Part shown: positions 35,717 through 44,694 of the stretch, piece after piece | Layout: each line of letters begins with the position of its first letter | How positions within the stretch are numbered: the first letter of the stretch is position 1 | Assembly (NCBI GenBank): GCA_049596455.1 | Contig: JBMYLP010000006.1 | Span: forward strand, 11,114 to 75,113 | Source: UBA7446 sp049596455 | GTDB lineage: Bacteria > Bacteroidota > Bacteroidia > Flavobacteriales > Flavobacteriaceae | Direction of reading: 5' to 3' | DNA length: 64,000 bases | Made by a program: the position numbers and the translations under genes | Notes under the pieces: model-generated | Databases searched by the model: none | Told to the model about the DNA's origin: nothing | Seen by the model: only the letters and a program-made list of their open reading frames with translations

Positions 35717-37327
35717 TTACACCACCAATCGGATGGGATTTTCAATATATTCTTTGAGAGTTTGTAAGAACTGTGCCCCCGTTGCACCATCAACCGTACG
35801 GTGGTCACAAGCCAATGTGAGTTTCATGGTGTTTCCTACCACAATTTCGCCTTCTTTCACCACAGGTTTTTGCACTATAGCACCCACAGAAAGTATGGCG
35901 GAATTGGGTTGGTTGATTATCGATGTAAACTCTGTAATACCAAACATTCCAAGATTCGAAACGGTAAACGTGCTTCCGTCCATTTCTTGCGGTGTAAGTT
36001 TTTTACTTCTTGCCCGACCAGCAAAGTCTTTCACCTGTGCGCCTATTTGTGGTAAATTCATTTCGTTGGCAAATCGCAATACAGGAACTACCAATCCATC
36101 TTCAACCGCAACGGCTACCCCAACATGCACGTGGTGATTGAGCACCATTTTGTCGTCAAACCACTGCGAATTTACCTGAGGGTGCTCTTTCAATGAAAGT
36201 GCCACAGCTTTTACCACAATGTCATTAAATGAAATTTTGGTGTCAGGAATAGAATTGTATTGCTTTCTAAACGCAATAGCAGCGTCCATATCAAATTCAA
36301 CAGAAAGATAATAGTGCGGTGCGCTAAACTTGGAAGCCCCTAAACGCTTGGCAATGGTTTTACGCATTTGCGAGTTGGGTACCTCTTCTTGCTTTTCTTG
36401 TCCTGCAGGTACAAAAACAGCGGGTTGGGCGCTTGTAGTTGCTGCAGGTGTGTATTGCTCTACATCACGTTTTACAATACGTCCAGACTCCCCCGTGCCG
36501 CTTACAAGGCTTAAATCAATTCCTTTTTCTTTGGCGATTTTCTTCGCCAATGGCGATGCCATAATACGTCCTGTATTTGGAGTTGCGCTTGCCTGTTCAA
36601 CAACTGGCGCAGCTACAGCTGCTGGTGTTGCAGCAGGAGTTGGTGTTTGCGCAGGTGTTGCTTCGGGTGCTGGCGCAGGAGTTGCTGATGTTGCAGGGGG
36701 TGCAGCCAAAATAGCAGAAACATCTGTTCCCGCAGGTCCAATGATGGCAAGAAGCGTATCTACAGGAGCAGTTTCACCAACTGCCGTTCCAATATGAAGT
36801 AGCACGCCAGAAAAGAACGACTCAAATTCCATCGTGGCTTTGTCGGTCTCAATTTCTGCTAAAATATCGCCCTCTTCCACGGTGTCACCTACTTGCTTTA
36901 GCCAAGAAGCAACCGTTCCCTCTTCCATCGTATCACTAAGGCGCGGCATGTTGATGATTTCAACACCCTCTGGAATGGCAGCAGGAGCAGTCTCAGATGC
37001 TTTCGCTTCAGGTTCAATTTCAGTAGCGGCTTCGGTAGGTGCTTCTGCTTCCGCAGTTCCACCACTGAGCAGCGCAGTAATATCTTCCCCTTCTTCTCCT
37101 ATAATTGCCAACAATACATCTACTGGAGCCGTTTCGCCTGCTTGTACCCCAATGTGTAAAAGCGTGCCTTCGTAAAACGACTCAAATTCCATGGTGGCTT
37201 TATCCGTTTCAATTTCAGCTAATATGTCGCCCTCTGCTACTTTATCGCCTACATTTTTAAGCCATGTAGCCACAGTTCCTTCTTCCATTGTATCGCTAAG
37301 GCGCGGCATGTTTATAATTGTTGCCAT
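35717..37327 (-). CDS. pdhC: Pyruvate dehydrogenase E2, dihydrolipoamide acetyltransferase
   Basis: A 536-residue core subunit of the pyruvate dehydrogenase complex. Two N-terminal lipoyl domains carry ETDKATMEFES lipoylation sites (Lys near residues 43 and 169). An Ala/Pro linker follows (~235-255), then the E3-binding domain (MASPLAKKIAKEKGIDLSLV) and the catalytic acetyltransferase domain with ACDHRTVDGATG. The two lipoyl domains are close copies at DNA level too. It starts 1 nt after pdhA. The E1 beta gene is not in this window, as is common in flavobacteria. Confidence 0.95.
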   Translation of the reverse strand: MATIINMPRLSDTMEEGTVATWLKNVGDKVAEGDILAEIETDKATMEFESFYEGTLLHIGVQAGETAPVDVLLAIIGEEGEDITALLSGGTAEAEAPTEAATEIEPEAKASETAPAAIPEGVEIINMPRLSDTMEEGTVASWLKQVGDTVEEGDILAEIETDKATMEFESFFSGVLLHIGTAVGETAPVDTLLAIIGPAGTDVSAILAAPPATSATPAPAPEATPAQTPTPAATPAAVAAPVVEQASATPNTGRIMASPLAKKIAKEKGIDLSLVSGTGESGRIVKRDVEQYTPAATTSAQPAVFVPAGQEKQEEVPNSQMRKTIAKRLGASKFSAPHYYLSVEFDMDAAIAFRKQYNSIPDTKISFNDIVVKAVALSLKEHPQVNSQWFDDKMVLNHHVHVGVAVAVEDGLVVPVLRFANEMNLPQIGAQVKDFAGRARSKKLTPQEMDGSTFTVSNLGMFGITEFTSIINQPNSAILSVGAIVQKPVVKEGEIVVGNTMKLTLACDHRTVDGATGAQFLQTLKEYIENPIRLVV

Positions 37328-37328
37328 A

Positions 37329-38327
37329 CTATAATTTATGAGATATAAATGGGTAATCTTTTTGTTCGTAAACAGCGTCGTACATTACATTCTTTTCTGG
37401 GAACGGCGACGACTCAGCAAATTCCTCGCATTCTTTAACCCCAGCTTTTACGCGTGCATCGATTTCAGCGAGTTCATCCTCAGAAGCGTATTCTTCCTTT
37501 AAAATAATTTCTTTGACTTGCGTAATAGGGTCAATTTTACGGTACTCCTCTACTTCCTCTTTGGTGCGGTAATGTTGCGCATCGGACATGGAGTGCCCGC
37601 GATAACGGTATGTTTTTGCCTCTAAAAATGTTGGTCCCTCGCCACGACGTGCACGCTGAATAGCTTCATCTATGCCTTCGGCAACCGCAACAGGATTCAT
37701 ACCGTCAATAGGACCACAAGGCATTTCATATCCAAGCCCAAGCTTCCAAATATCGGTGTGATTGGCAGTACGCTCTACCGAAGTACCCATGGCGTAACCA
37801 TTGTTTTCTACGATAAACACTACAGGAAGTTTCCAAAGCATCGCTAGGTTTAAGGTTTCATGCAGCGACCCTTGTCGAACTGCACCATCACCCATAAAAC
37901 AAAGTGTAACGGCATCGCTGCCATGATATTTATCGCCAAATGCCATTCCTGCACCCAAGGGAATTTGTCCACCTACAATACCGTGACCACCGTGAAAACG
38001 GTGTTCTTTTGAAAAAATGTGCATTGAACCACCCAATCCGTTAGAAGTTCCCGTGGCTTTGCCAAACAATTCTGCCATGACTCTTTTGGGGTCAACGCCC
38101 ATACCTATGGGTTGTACGTGGTTACGGTAGGCAGTAATCATGCGGTCTTTGGTAAGATCCATTGCGTGAAGCGACCCTGCAAGTATGGCTTCTTGACCAT
38201 TGTAGAGGTGTAAGAATCCACGAACTTTTTGTTGGATATAAACTGATGCGAGCTTGTCTTCAAACTTGCGCCAAAACATCATGTTCTCGTACCAATTTAG
38301 GTAAGTTTCGCGCGTGACTTTTTCCAT
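37329..38327 (-). CDS. pdhA: Pyruvate dehydrogenase E1 component, alpha subunit
   Basis: A 332-residue thiamine-diphosphate enzyme that decarboxylates pyruvate and acetylates the lipoyl arm of E2. The ThDP motif is GDGAVRQGSLHETLNLAML...ENN, and the phosphorylation-loop region YRYRGHSMSDAQHYR is conserved. It leads the minus-strand run pdhA-pdhC-SDR-SprT-DUF389, all within 5 nt of each other, from a TATCTTTG promoter box 24 nt upstream. Confidence 0.95.
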   Translation of the reverse strand: MEKVTRETYLNWYENMMFWRKFEDKLASVYIQQKVRGFLHLYNGQEAILAGSLHAMDLTKDRMITAYRNHVQPIGMGVDPKRVMAELFGKATGTSNGLGGSMHIFSKEHRFHGGHGIVGGQIPLGAGMAFGDKYHGSDAVTLCFMGDGAVRQGSLHETLNLAMLWKLPVVFIVENNGYAMGTSVERTANHTDIWKLGLGYEMPCGPIDGMNPVAVAEGIDEAIQRARRGEGPTFLEAKTYRYRGHSMSDAQHYRTKEEVEEYRKIDPITQVKEIILKEEYASEDELAEIDARVKAGVKECEEFAESSPFPEKNVMYDAVYEQKDYPFISHKL

Positions 38328-38351
38328 AGCGTATAACTGTTATAAGTTGCG

Positions 38352-38359
38352 CAAAGATA
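38352..38359 (-). promoter_or_regulatory. -7 box (TATCTTTG) for the pdhA operon
   Basis: TAnnTTTG on the minus strand, 24 nt before the pdhA ATG, in the 70-nt gap after porV. Confidence 0.6.
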
Positions 38360-38397
38360 AGGCAACTATGTCATGGAAAAAAACGAAACAACAATCC

Positions 38398-39525
38398 TTA
38401 GTACCGTTCTTCTCCAAAGTTAAAGGTAAGCGAAAAACGAAGCGTGTTTTCAAGTGGGTTTACCACCCTAGTAGCAGAAATCAGGTAGGATAAGTCGATA
38501 TCAATGATGTTGTATTTAAATCCTGCGCCAAGAGTAATAAATTTTCGCGCACCTTTTTGCTCGCTTTCATTAAAATATCCTGCTCGCAAAGCAAAGGATT
38601 CATCATACATAAACTCGGCGCCAAGTGCCCATGTAAATTCTTTTAGCTCCTCGCTAAAGCCGTCAGGCGCATCACCAAAGGATTTAAAAATTCCTGAAAG
38701 AACACCTACATCATCTGGCTGGCTGTAATTTCCTTTGTCGTCAAGTACACTCGGTGAAGGCACCAAAAGTTTATTTATCTCAAGGGTAACCGCAAGTTTG
38801 TTGTAGGAGTCAAAAATAAAATCAAAACCTCCACCTAGTTTTAGGTTAGTTGGCAAAAAGTCTGACTCCCCTTCGTCCTCGTATTTTAGTTTTGGACCAA
38901 TATTGGAAAGGTTAAATCCTGCACGCCAAATACCCGAAAAATTTGAGTACGGCACCTCAAAAGACTCATAAAAACCAGATATCCCTACAGCTACTGTATT
39001 TGCTGCTACGCTCTCATTTGTTCCTGTTTGAAGTTTTAAATCAGAGCTCAAGAATGATCCTTGAATTGCCATAGAAAAGTTATCGCTCAGTTTCAACGCA
39101 TACGAAGCATCTAAAGCAAATTCATTTGGTCTTTCAATTAGAGGATTGATAAAATCTGCAGGTGTTTCTCCTATTTCAATTTCTCCCAAACTGAAATAAC
39201 GCAACCCAACCGCCCATGAAGCACGGTCACTGATAGCACGATAATACGTGAGGTCTGCAAGGAAAATATCGTTTACTAACTTACTCAAGTAGGGCGTGTA
39301 GCTTATGGCTGCGCCTGTTTCGTTAGGTGTAAAGGCATACTTTGCCGGGTTCCAGTGATTGGAAAAGGCATCTGCTGATGTAGCAACACCCTGATCGCCA
39401 AGAGATGCCGAACGTGCATCGGGAGCTATATTTAAAAAAGGGACTCCTGTGGTAACGACACGATTTTGGGCATTTGTAAGTTGAAAAAACCCTACTAAAA
39501 GTAATAAAGCTGTAAATTGTTTCAT
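38398..39525 (-). CDS. porV: T9SS outer-membrane shuttle protein PorV (LptO)
   Basis: A 375-residue FadL-like outer-membrane barrel that passes T9SS cargo to the PorU sortase. A signal peptide (MKQFTALLLLVGFFQLTNAQ) is followed by PFLNIAPDARSASLGDQGVATSADAFSNHWNPAK, the PorV N-terminal signature. The barrel ends LRFSLTFNFGEERY. The longest frame begins at 39591 inside porU; ATG 39525, one base after the porU TGA, gives the signal peptide directly. Adjacent porU and divergent gldJ fix the identity. Confidence 0.95.
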   Translation of the reverse strand: MKQFTALLLLVGFFQLTNAQNRVVTTGVPFLNIAPDARSASLGDQGVATSADAFSNHWNPAKYAFTPNETGAAISYTPYLSKLVNDIFLADLTYYRAISDRASWAVGLRYFSLGEIEIGETPADFINPLIERPNEFALDASYALKLSDNFSMAIQGSFLSSDLKLQTGTNESVAANTVAVGISGFYESFEVPYSNFSGIWRAGFNLSNIGPKLKYEDEGESDFLPTNLKLGGGFDFIFDSYNKLAVTLEINKLLVPSPSVLDDKGNYSQPDDVGVLSGIFKSFGDAPDGFSEELKEFTWALGAEFMYDESFALRAGYFNESEQKGARKFITLGAGFKYNIIDIDLSYLISATRVVNPLENTLRFSLTFNFGEERY

Positions 39526-39526
39526 A

Positions 39527-42500
39527 TCAATTAATAATAAGTTTAGCCGAATGGGTATCGGTTGTTTGTGATAACGTAGAAATAAGCTCAATCGTGTACA
39601 AATATGTTCCTTTATTTAATTTTTGTCCACTATACGAAGTAGCATTCCAGTGTAAACTATCCAACAAATACCCAGAAGAAAACACCTTTTGGTTACTGTG
39701 CCAAACGCGCTTCCCATCTGTGGTAAAGATATACAAATTCGCTTCCAAAAGCTCACGTGGGCGGTTGTGTTGCACAAAAAATGTTGTTTGATTTGTAACA
39801 GGATTTGGAGAGTTGTAAACACGCTCTATCTGTAAACTACTACTATCCTTGACCCAAAATGTGATTGTTTTGGTACTTGGATTGTTGTGTGTATCCCATG
39901 CCCTAACGGTAAGCGTATGCAGTCCTATTGATAGTTTATTCAATGGATACGTTATTGTTCCTTTAGAAAAATCGTCCAGAGAAGCAGCATAAAATGCATT
40001 CAGCAAAAACGGGCTGGTTTGGTTATTATCCAAAACCGCTGTAATGTCGTGTCCAATACCTCCGGCTGTATTTATGCCATTTTCATCTGCCAAATCAATA
40101 ATTAGTGTTGGACTACCAAAAACATAGTCGCCATCAACAAAATTTCTGTTGTTTAAGAACACCTCTATGTCAGGACCTTGGTTGTCTTCGGGAGCTGAAG
40201 TGTCTAGCCCACCAATAGAAAATTTGTCCGAATATCCACCTAGAGATTCACTTTTGTCTTCATTAAAGGCAATCAACGTAATTCGGGCTTCACCAAGTTT
40301 TAAATCAATATCTTTTGGCACTACAAAAGTGGATGTAAATTTTCCGTCTTTAACAGTAGATAGCCCCTGAAAAATTTGATTTCCAATGACTTCAAATTTA
40401 AATGGATTTAGCTTGTAACTAGGATTACCATCATTGTTTAAGACGTTGCGCATTTCATACTTATCAAACACTTGAAGGGTTACTTCCCCATTAAAATCCT
40501 TTTGTGTCTCTCCACTTGTATTAGTAAGAACTCCACTAAGCGTGATTTTCTCCAAAGCATTCATCGTTTTTTGATCATCTGAAGCAGCTTCAATAGGAAC
40601 ACCATTAATTTGAGTAATGTTTATTTCAGGCTTTGGGGTGTTCAATTTTAGGGCAGGATCCCCAATGTAAAAAATGATTCGCTTTTGGTTGGTATTCCGA
40701 AATTCGCCTTTAGCTTTTCGCAATGCTTCGGCAATACTAGTTGCCTCATCTCCATTTGAAGGAAATAAATATTTTGTGATGAGTTTATTGAACGCTATTC
40801 CTTCGCCTACATAAATTTGACGTGTCGTAGAAATAAGCCCCAAAGCTCCTCCGGTTGCGTTTTGATATAGCAACTCCCCGGCTGTTTGCCTATCGTGATT
40901 ATCAAAACGTGTAAATTCACATGTTACAACAATAAAAAGCGGATATTTACCAGGGTGAAAAAGGCTTTGAGCCATTTTTTTATCCATCAAGAATTCACTT
41001 GCTAATCCATCCTCGCCACCATGTCCAAAATACTGAACAGCTAAGGTTCCTTGTGATAAACGGCTTTCTAGTGCTAATTCTACATCGGGATAGCTATCTC
41101 CACCCGCGGATGCTTCTTGTTTGTATGAATCGGCTAGCAGCTTCGTAATGTTTAAGAATTGATTTTGTCTAGAAAGATTATCTCCAACTTCATTTAACTC
41201 AATTTGTAAATTATAATCATTTTTTTCATTTTTAAAATGGTCTGCATCATCGGCTAAAATGGTATAGCTATTATTCCAACTGCCCTTATTTTGAGCCGCC
41301 TCGTATGCTATCACTTTATCCACCGCAACGGTTGCTTGCGTCTTGTTTGAAAACACCATACGACCAACCGTCAAATCCATTTTATCCCCTGAAAGCAGGT
41401 GCCCCTCTCCGACATCCATCATGGTAAAAAAGTCATCGGACATAAAGGAATTTGCAAGCGAAAAACTATCCAATGCATGAAAAGTAGGTACAACCAAATC
41501 GTTGGTTCGGGAGCGTTTTTGGTAATCAAAACTAGTATCGCCAAACAAACACAAATACTTAAGTTTCTTGCCCTGTGAATGGTAGAGATACCGCACAAAA
41601 TTCCGAATAGCGGCAATATCTTGCTGTCCCGTGGAAAAGGCTTCATAAATTTCTTCAAGAGTCACCAATTGGGCTTGTAATCCTCTATTTTCTATTCGGT
41701 GTGTAACCAATTTCGCTGCCTCCTCTTTATACGCTTCTGTGGTAATAAGCAAGTAGGTTGTTGCTGGCAGGTCTTTAAGTTGACCTAAAAAAGAGGTGGG
41801 TGAAAATCTCCGATTATTTCGCCTAGATGTAGGTGTTTTGTAATCTGAAGCCAAAAAGAATGTAGCATCTGCATCTACCAAAACATCTGAACCAAATGTG
41901 GTTGCATTTTCAGGGGGAGTATGTACTATGTCATTATTTAATTCCCAAAGCGTAGTTTCTGGAGTTGCGTCGGAAATGGCTAATTCTTGTGTAGGTGTTG
42001 AAGGGTCAAGAGTAAATAAAAAGCCTTCGTCATTTGCCGAAAGATTCCGATTGTACTGCGCTAGAATAAAATCCAAATATCCGCTGGAAGCAAAATCGCC
42101 ATTTGCGTCATACGAAAGCTCAGTCGAGACTTCATCTGTCGCGTTTACTTCTAATTGAATCATACCCGAAATACCATTAAATTGCGTCGAAGGCTCTCTT
42201 GCAACGTCGGTTCCTTTAGAAGGTCCCAATGTAACCGATTTTGATGCGGAACCTGAGCTAAATGTAAAAGACGTTGTTGTATTTGCCGCAGCAGCAACAC
42301 GGGCAACTACATCGACTTTTGTTCCTGATGCAACATTTGGTGTTGGCACGGAATAGGTTTCATTTTGCTCATCAGAAAAACGTACACCAAACCAATGACG
42401 ACCAAGCGAGCCAATATTGTAATTATCTTCTTCAATTGCCGCTTGATAAATACCTGTATGCAATGCATTGGCCGAAACCACTTCGTTTCCCTTTTCAACC

Positions 42501-42958
42501 AAAACACGCTTACCACTTGAGGTGCCGTATGTAATATAATAGACTGCAGTTTTATGATAGAGATTTGTAAAGGTTTGGCTTTCCGCATTCCAAGCATCGC
42601 CTGCATATCCCATAAACAAAATGTAATCAGTGTCATCAAAAGAACCATCCTCCTCGCCCACTACCCAAATGGCGTTTTCGTGTAGGGTTTCTACTTCAGC
42701 AGCATTTTTTAGGGGGAGCATTTGTCCACCCCGACCAAATATGCGAAGTGTCTTAGGGTCAATATCATCCGCAGGAATACCTAATTGATTTAAAAAGTTT
42801 TTAGTGATTTTTTGCACACCCGTTTCCTCAACAGAAAAACGATACCACGAAGTGATACTACTGTCCAAAAAAGGGTGTGGAGTAACCCCTTGAGCGAACA
42901 CACCGCTGCAAAAAAAGCTGAAAATCAGTACAAAAAATTTTAAATATTTTATTGACAT
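39527..42958 (-). CDS. porU: T9SS C-terminal sortase PorU (gingipain-like C25)
   Basis: A ~1143-residue surface peptidase that removes the C-terminal sorting domain of T9SS cargo and links the protein to a lipid anchor. The signal peptide is MSIKYLKFFVLIFSFFCSGVFAQ. The C25 domain contains the catalytic His in VQYFGHGGEDGL and Cys in FIVVTCEFTRFDNHDR. The far C terminus has its own CTD-like module (NSPNPVTNQTTFF...KGTYLYTIEL). The open frame extends to TTG 42964, but that TTG belongs to the -7 box; ATG 42958 is used. porV follows after 1 nt. Confidence 0.95.
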   Translation of the reverse strand: MSIKYLKFFVLIFSFFCSGVFAQGVTPHPFLDSSITSWYRFSVEETGVQKITKNFLNQLGIPADDIDPKTLRIFGRGGQMLPLKNAAEVETLHENAIWVVGEEDGSFDDTDYILFMGYAGDAWNAESQTFTNLYHKTAVYYITYGTSSGKRVLVEKGNEVVSANALHTGIYQAAIEEDNYNIGSLGRHWFGVRFSDEQNETYSVPTPNVASGTKVDVVARVAAAANTTTSFTFSSGSASKSVTLGPSKGTDVAREPSTQFNGISGMIQLEVNATDEVSTELSYDANGDFASSGYLDFILAQYNRNLSANDEGFLFTLDPSTPTQELAISDATPETTLWELNNDIVHTPPENATTFGSDVLVDADATFFLASDYKTPTSRRNNRRFSPTSFLGQLKDLPATTYLLITTEAYKEEAAKLVTHRIENRGLQAQLVTLEEIYEAFSTGQQDIAAIRNFVRYLYHSQGKKLKYLCLFGDTSFDYQKRSRTNDLVVPTFHALDSFSLANSFMSDDFFTMMDVGEGHLLSGDKMDLTVGRMVFSNKTQATVAVDKVIAYEAAQNKGSWNNSYTILADDADHFKNEKNDYNLQIELNEVGDNLSRQNQFLNITKLLADSYKQEASAGGDSYPDVELALESRLSQGTLAVQYFGHGGEDGLASEFLMDKKMAQSLFHPGKYPLFIVVTCEFTRFDNHDRQTAGELLYQNATGGALGLISTTRQIYVGEGIAFNKLITKYLFPSNGDEATSIAEALRKAKGEFRNTNQKRIIFYIGDPALKLNTPKPEINITQINGVPIEAASDDQKTMNALEKITLSGVLTNTSGETQKDFNGEVTLQVFDKYEMRNVLNNDGNPSYKLNPFKFEVIGNQIFQGLSTVKDGKFTSTFVVPKDIDLKLGEARITLIAFNEDKSESLGGYSDKFSIGGLDTSAPEDNQGPDIEVFLNNRNFVDGDYVFGSPTLIIDLADENGINTAGGIGHDITAVLDNNQTSPFLLNAFYAASLDDFSKGTITYPLNKLSIGLHTLTVRAWDTHNNPSTKTITFWVKDSSSLQIERVYNSPNPVTNQTTFFVQHNRPRELLEANLYIFTTDGKRVWHSNQKVFSSGYLLDSLHWNATSYSGQKLNKGTYLYTIELISTLSQTTDTHSAKLIIN

Positions 42959-42961
42959 ACA

Positions 42962-42969
42962 CAAAGATA
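42962..42969 (-). promoter_or_regulatory. -7 box (TATCTTTG) for porU-porV
   Basis: TAnnTTTG consensus whose last base is 3 nt from ATG 42958. Transcription would start on or next to the start codon, implying a leaderless porU message. Confidence 0.65.
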
Positions 42970-43077
42970 ACGATGATAAGATGTTATTCGTATTTGGGTT
43001 TGGATATACTATTTTTGGTTCAACTTCGTTAAGTAAGTAACAATACAGATGATTTATTCGTATATTGCACCATTGTT

Positions 43078-44691
43078 ATGATTCGAAACTTACAGATGAA
43101 CACATACACAAATTTATTCATTTCTCTCGTTTTTATTGCATTACTTTCAAGTTGTGGCTCGGGCAATCGCCGCTCTAATGTGTCGCAAGGTACTGGATTA
43201 GAGATAAACTCAAATCGTGGAGGCTTTCAATACAAAACGAATTACAAAGGACAAGAAGCTGGTCCTGGATTAGTCTTTATCCCTGGCGGAACCTTTATTA
43301 AAGGTAGAGTGCAGGACGATGTTATGCGCGATTGGAACAACTCCCCTGTTCGCGTACAAGTCCGTTCGTTTTTTATAGACGAAACTGAAGTTACCAATCT
43401 TATGTATATTGAATATCTAGATTGGTTAGAACGTGTCTATAAAAAGTCTGGTGGTAATTTCCGCAATGTATATTTGGCAGCTATCCCAGATACCATGGTT
43501 TGGCGAAGCCCATTGGGTTTTAATGAGGATATGGTAAATAATTATTTGCGCCATCCTGCATTTAAAGATTATCCAGTGGTGGGAGTCACATGGCAGCAAG
43601 CTACAAACTATGCTAAATGGCGTACTGAACGTGTCAATGAACGACTTTTGGAACGGGAAGGGTATATTGAAAAAGGTGTTAGCCTTCAAATTGACAGTAT
43701 TGCACCCGGAAGCGAATTTAACACACAAACATACTTGCAAGCGCCAGATCAAGTTTATGGTGGTGCTTTTGCCGACAAAGCAGGACGAAATGCACAACCT
43801 AACAGCAGAGATGCGGATTCTACAGCATTAAATTTTGTGAAACGTAAAGACGGATTGCTATTACCTGAATATCGTCTTCCAACGGAAGCAGAATGGGAAT
43901 ATGCTGCCTTAGGGTTGTCTGAACTTCGAGAATACAACAGTTACCGCGGTAAAAAGAAATACCCTTGGGCTGGCTCATCCACTCGTTCTGAAAAACGTAA
44001 AAATGAAGGAGATCAATTAGCGAACTTTAAACAAGGAAAAGGAGACTATAGTGGTATTTCAGGCTGGTCTTCAGACAATGCAGATATCACAGCACCTGTT
44101 CGCGCTTTCCCTCCAAACGATTACGGGCTTTACGGCATGGCTGGAAATGTTGCCGAATGGGTTGCTGACGTATATAGACCTATAGTTGATAACGATGTTT
44201 CAGATATGAGTTATTATAGAGGTAATCTTTATGCCAAACCGGCTATTGGACCTGAGGGGAAAACTATTGTGGTAACAGATATTGAGTTAGATACCATGCC
44301 AAATAACAAACTTTATGTTAAGGCGCTACCAGGAGAAGTTAAATTCATAGATGTTGATTCAACTGACGCGCAATTAAGACCTAACTTTAATAGAGCATAC
44401 AATAGTGACTTTATGGATGGTGACGATCAATCAAATCCATCTGAAGCAAACATGTATAAGTTTGCAGTTGATGATGAAGGTCGTGTTATTTCAGATAAAG
44501 AAAATGTAAAGTCGCTGATTTCAGATCAAACGCGAGTAGTCAAAGGGGGGTCTTGGAAAGATCGTTCCTATTGGTTAGATCCTGCGCAAAGACGCTATTT
44601 GCCTGAGTTTATGGCAGCAGACTTTATTGGATTCAGGTGTGCCATGTCATATCTGGGTGAAAACAACGTAAAGAAACGTCCACGCGACTAG
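43078..44691 (+). CDS. gldJ: Gliding motility/T9SS lipoprotein GldJ
   Basis: A 537-residue outer-membrane lipoprotein needed for stability of GldK and for T9SS function and gliding in flavobacteria. Lipobox LLSSC puts the lipidated cysteine at residue 26. The body is a formylglycine-generating-enzyme/sulfatase-modifying fold: VFIPGGTFIKGR, PVVGVTWQQATNYAKWR, RLPTEAEWEYAA, YGLYGMAGNVAEWV and KGGSWKD...FIGFRCAMSY. Catalytic cysteines of true FGEs are not seen, as expected. ATG 43078 or 43096 could start it; the basic n-region favours 43078. A weak TATATTGC box (43061) lies just upstream. murF follows after 3 nt. Confidence 0.93.
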   Translation: MIRNLQMNTYTNLFISLVFIALLSSCGSGNRRSNVSQGTGLEINSNRGGFQYKTNYKGQEAGPGLVFIPGGTFIKGRVQDDVMRDWNNSPVRVQVRSFFIDETEVTNLMYIEYLDWLERVYKKSGGNFRNVYLAAIPDTMVWRSPLGFNEDMVNNYLRHPAFKDYPVVGVTWQQATNYAKWRTERVNERLLEREGYIEKGVSLQIDSIAPGSEFNTQTYLQAPDQVYGGAFADKAGRNAQPNSRDADSTALNFVKRKDGLLLPEYRLPTEAEWEYAALGLSELREYNSYRGKKKYPWAGSSTRSEKRKNEGDQLANFKQGKGDYSGISGWSSDNADITAPVRAFPPNDYGLYGMAGNVAEWVADVYRPIVDNDVSDMSYYRGNLYAKPAIGPEGKTIVVTDIELDTMPNNKLYVKALPGEVKFIDVDSTDAQLRPNFNRAYNSDFMDGDDQSNPSEANMYKFAVDDEGRVISDKENVKSLISDQTRVVKGGSWKDRSYWLDPAQRRYLPEFMAADFIGFRCAMSYLGENNVKKRPRD

Positions 44692-44694
44692 CTC

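Noticed and set aside
36330..37175. Long open frames on the plus strand opposite pdhC
   Set aside because: They mirror the Ala/Pro/Glu-rich lipoyl and linker codons of pdhC; the encoded proteins are low-complexity and have no motifs.
39526..39591. N-terminal extension of porV into porU
   Set aside because: The added residues precede a complete signal peptide that begins one base after the porU stop.
43426..43797. 123-codon minus-strand frame inside gldJ
   Set aside because: It is antisense to the conserved GldJ fold with no motif, promoter or plausible start context.
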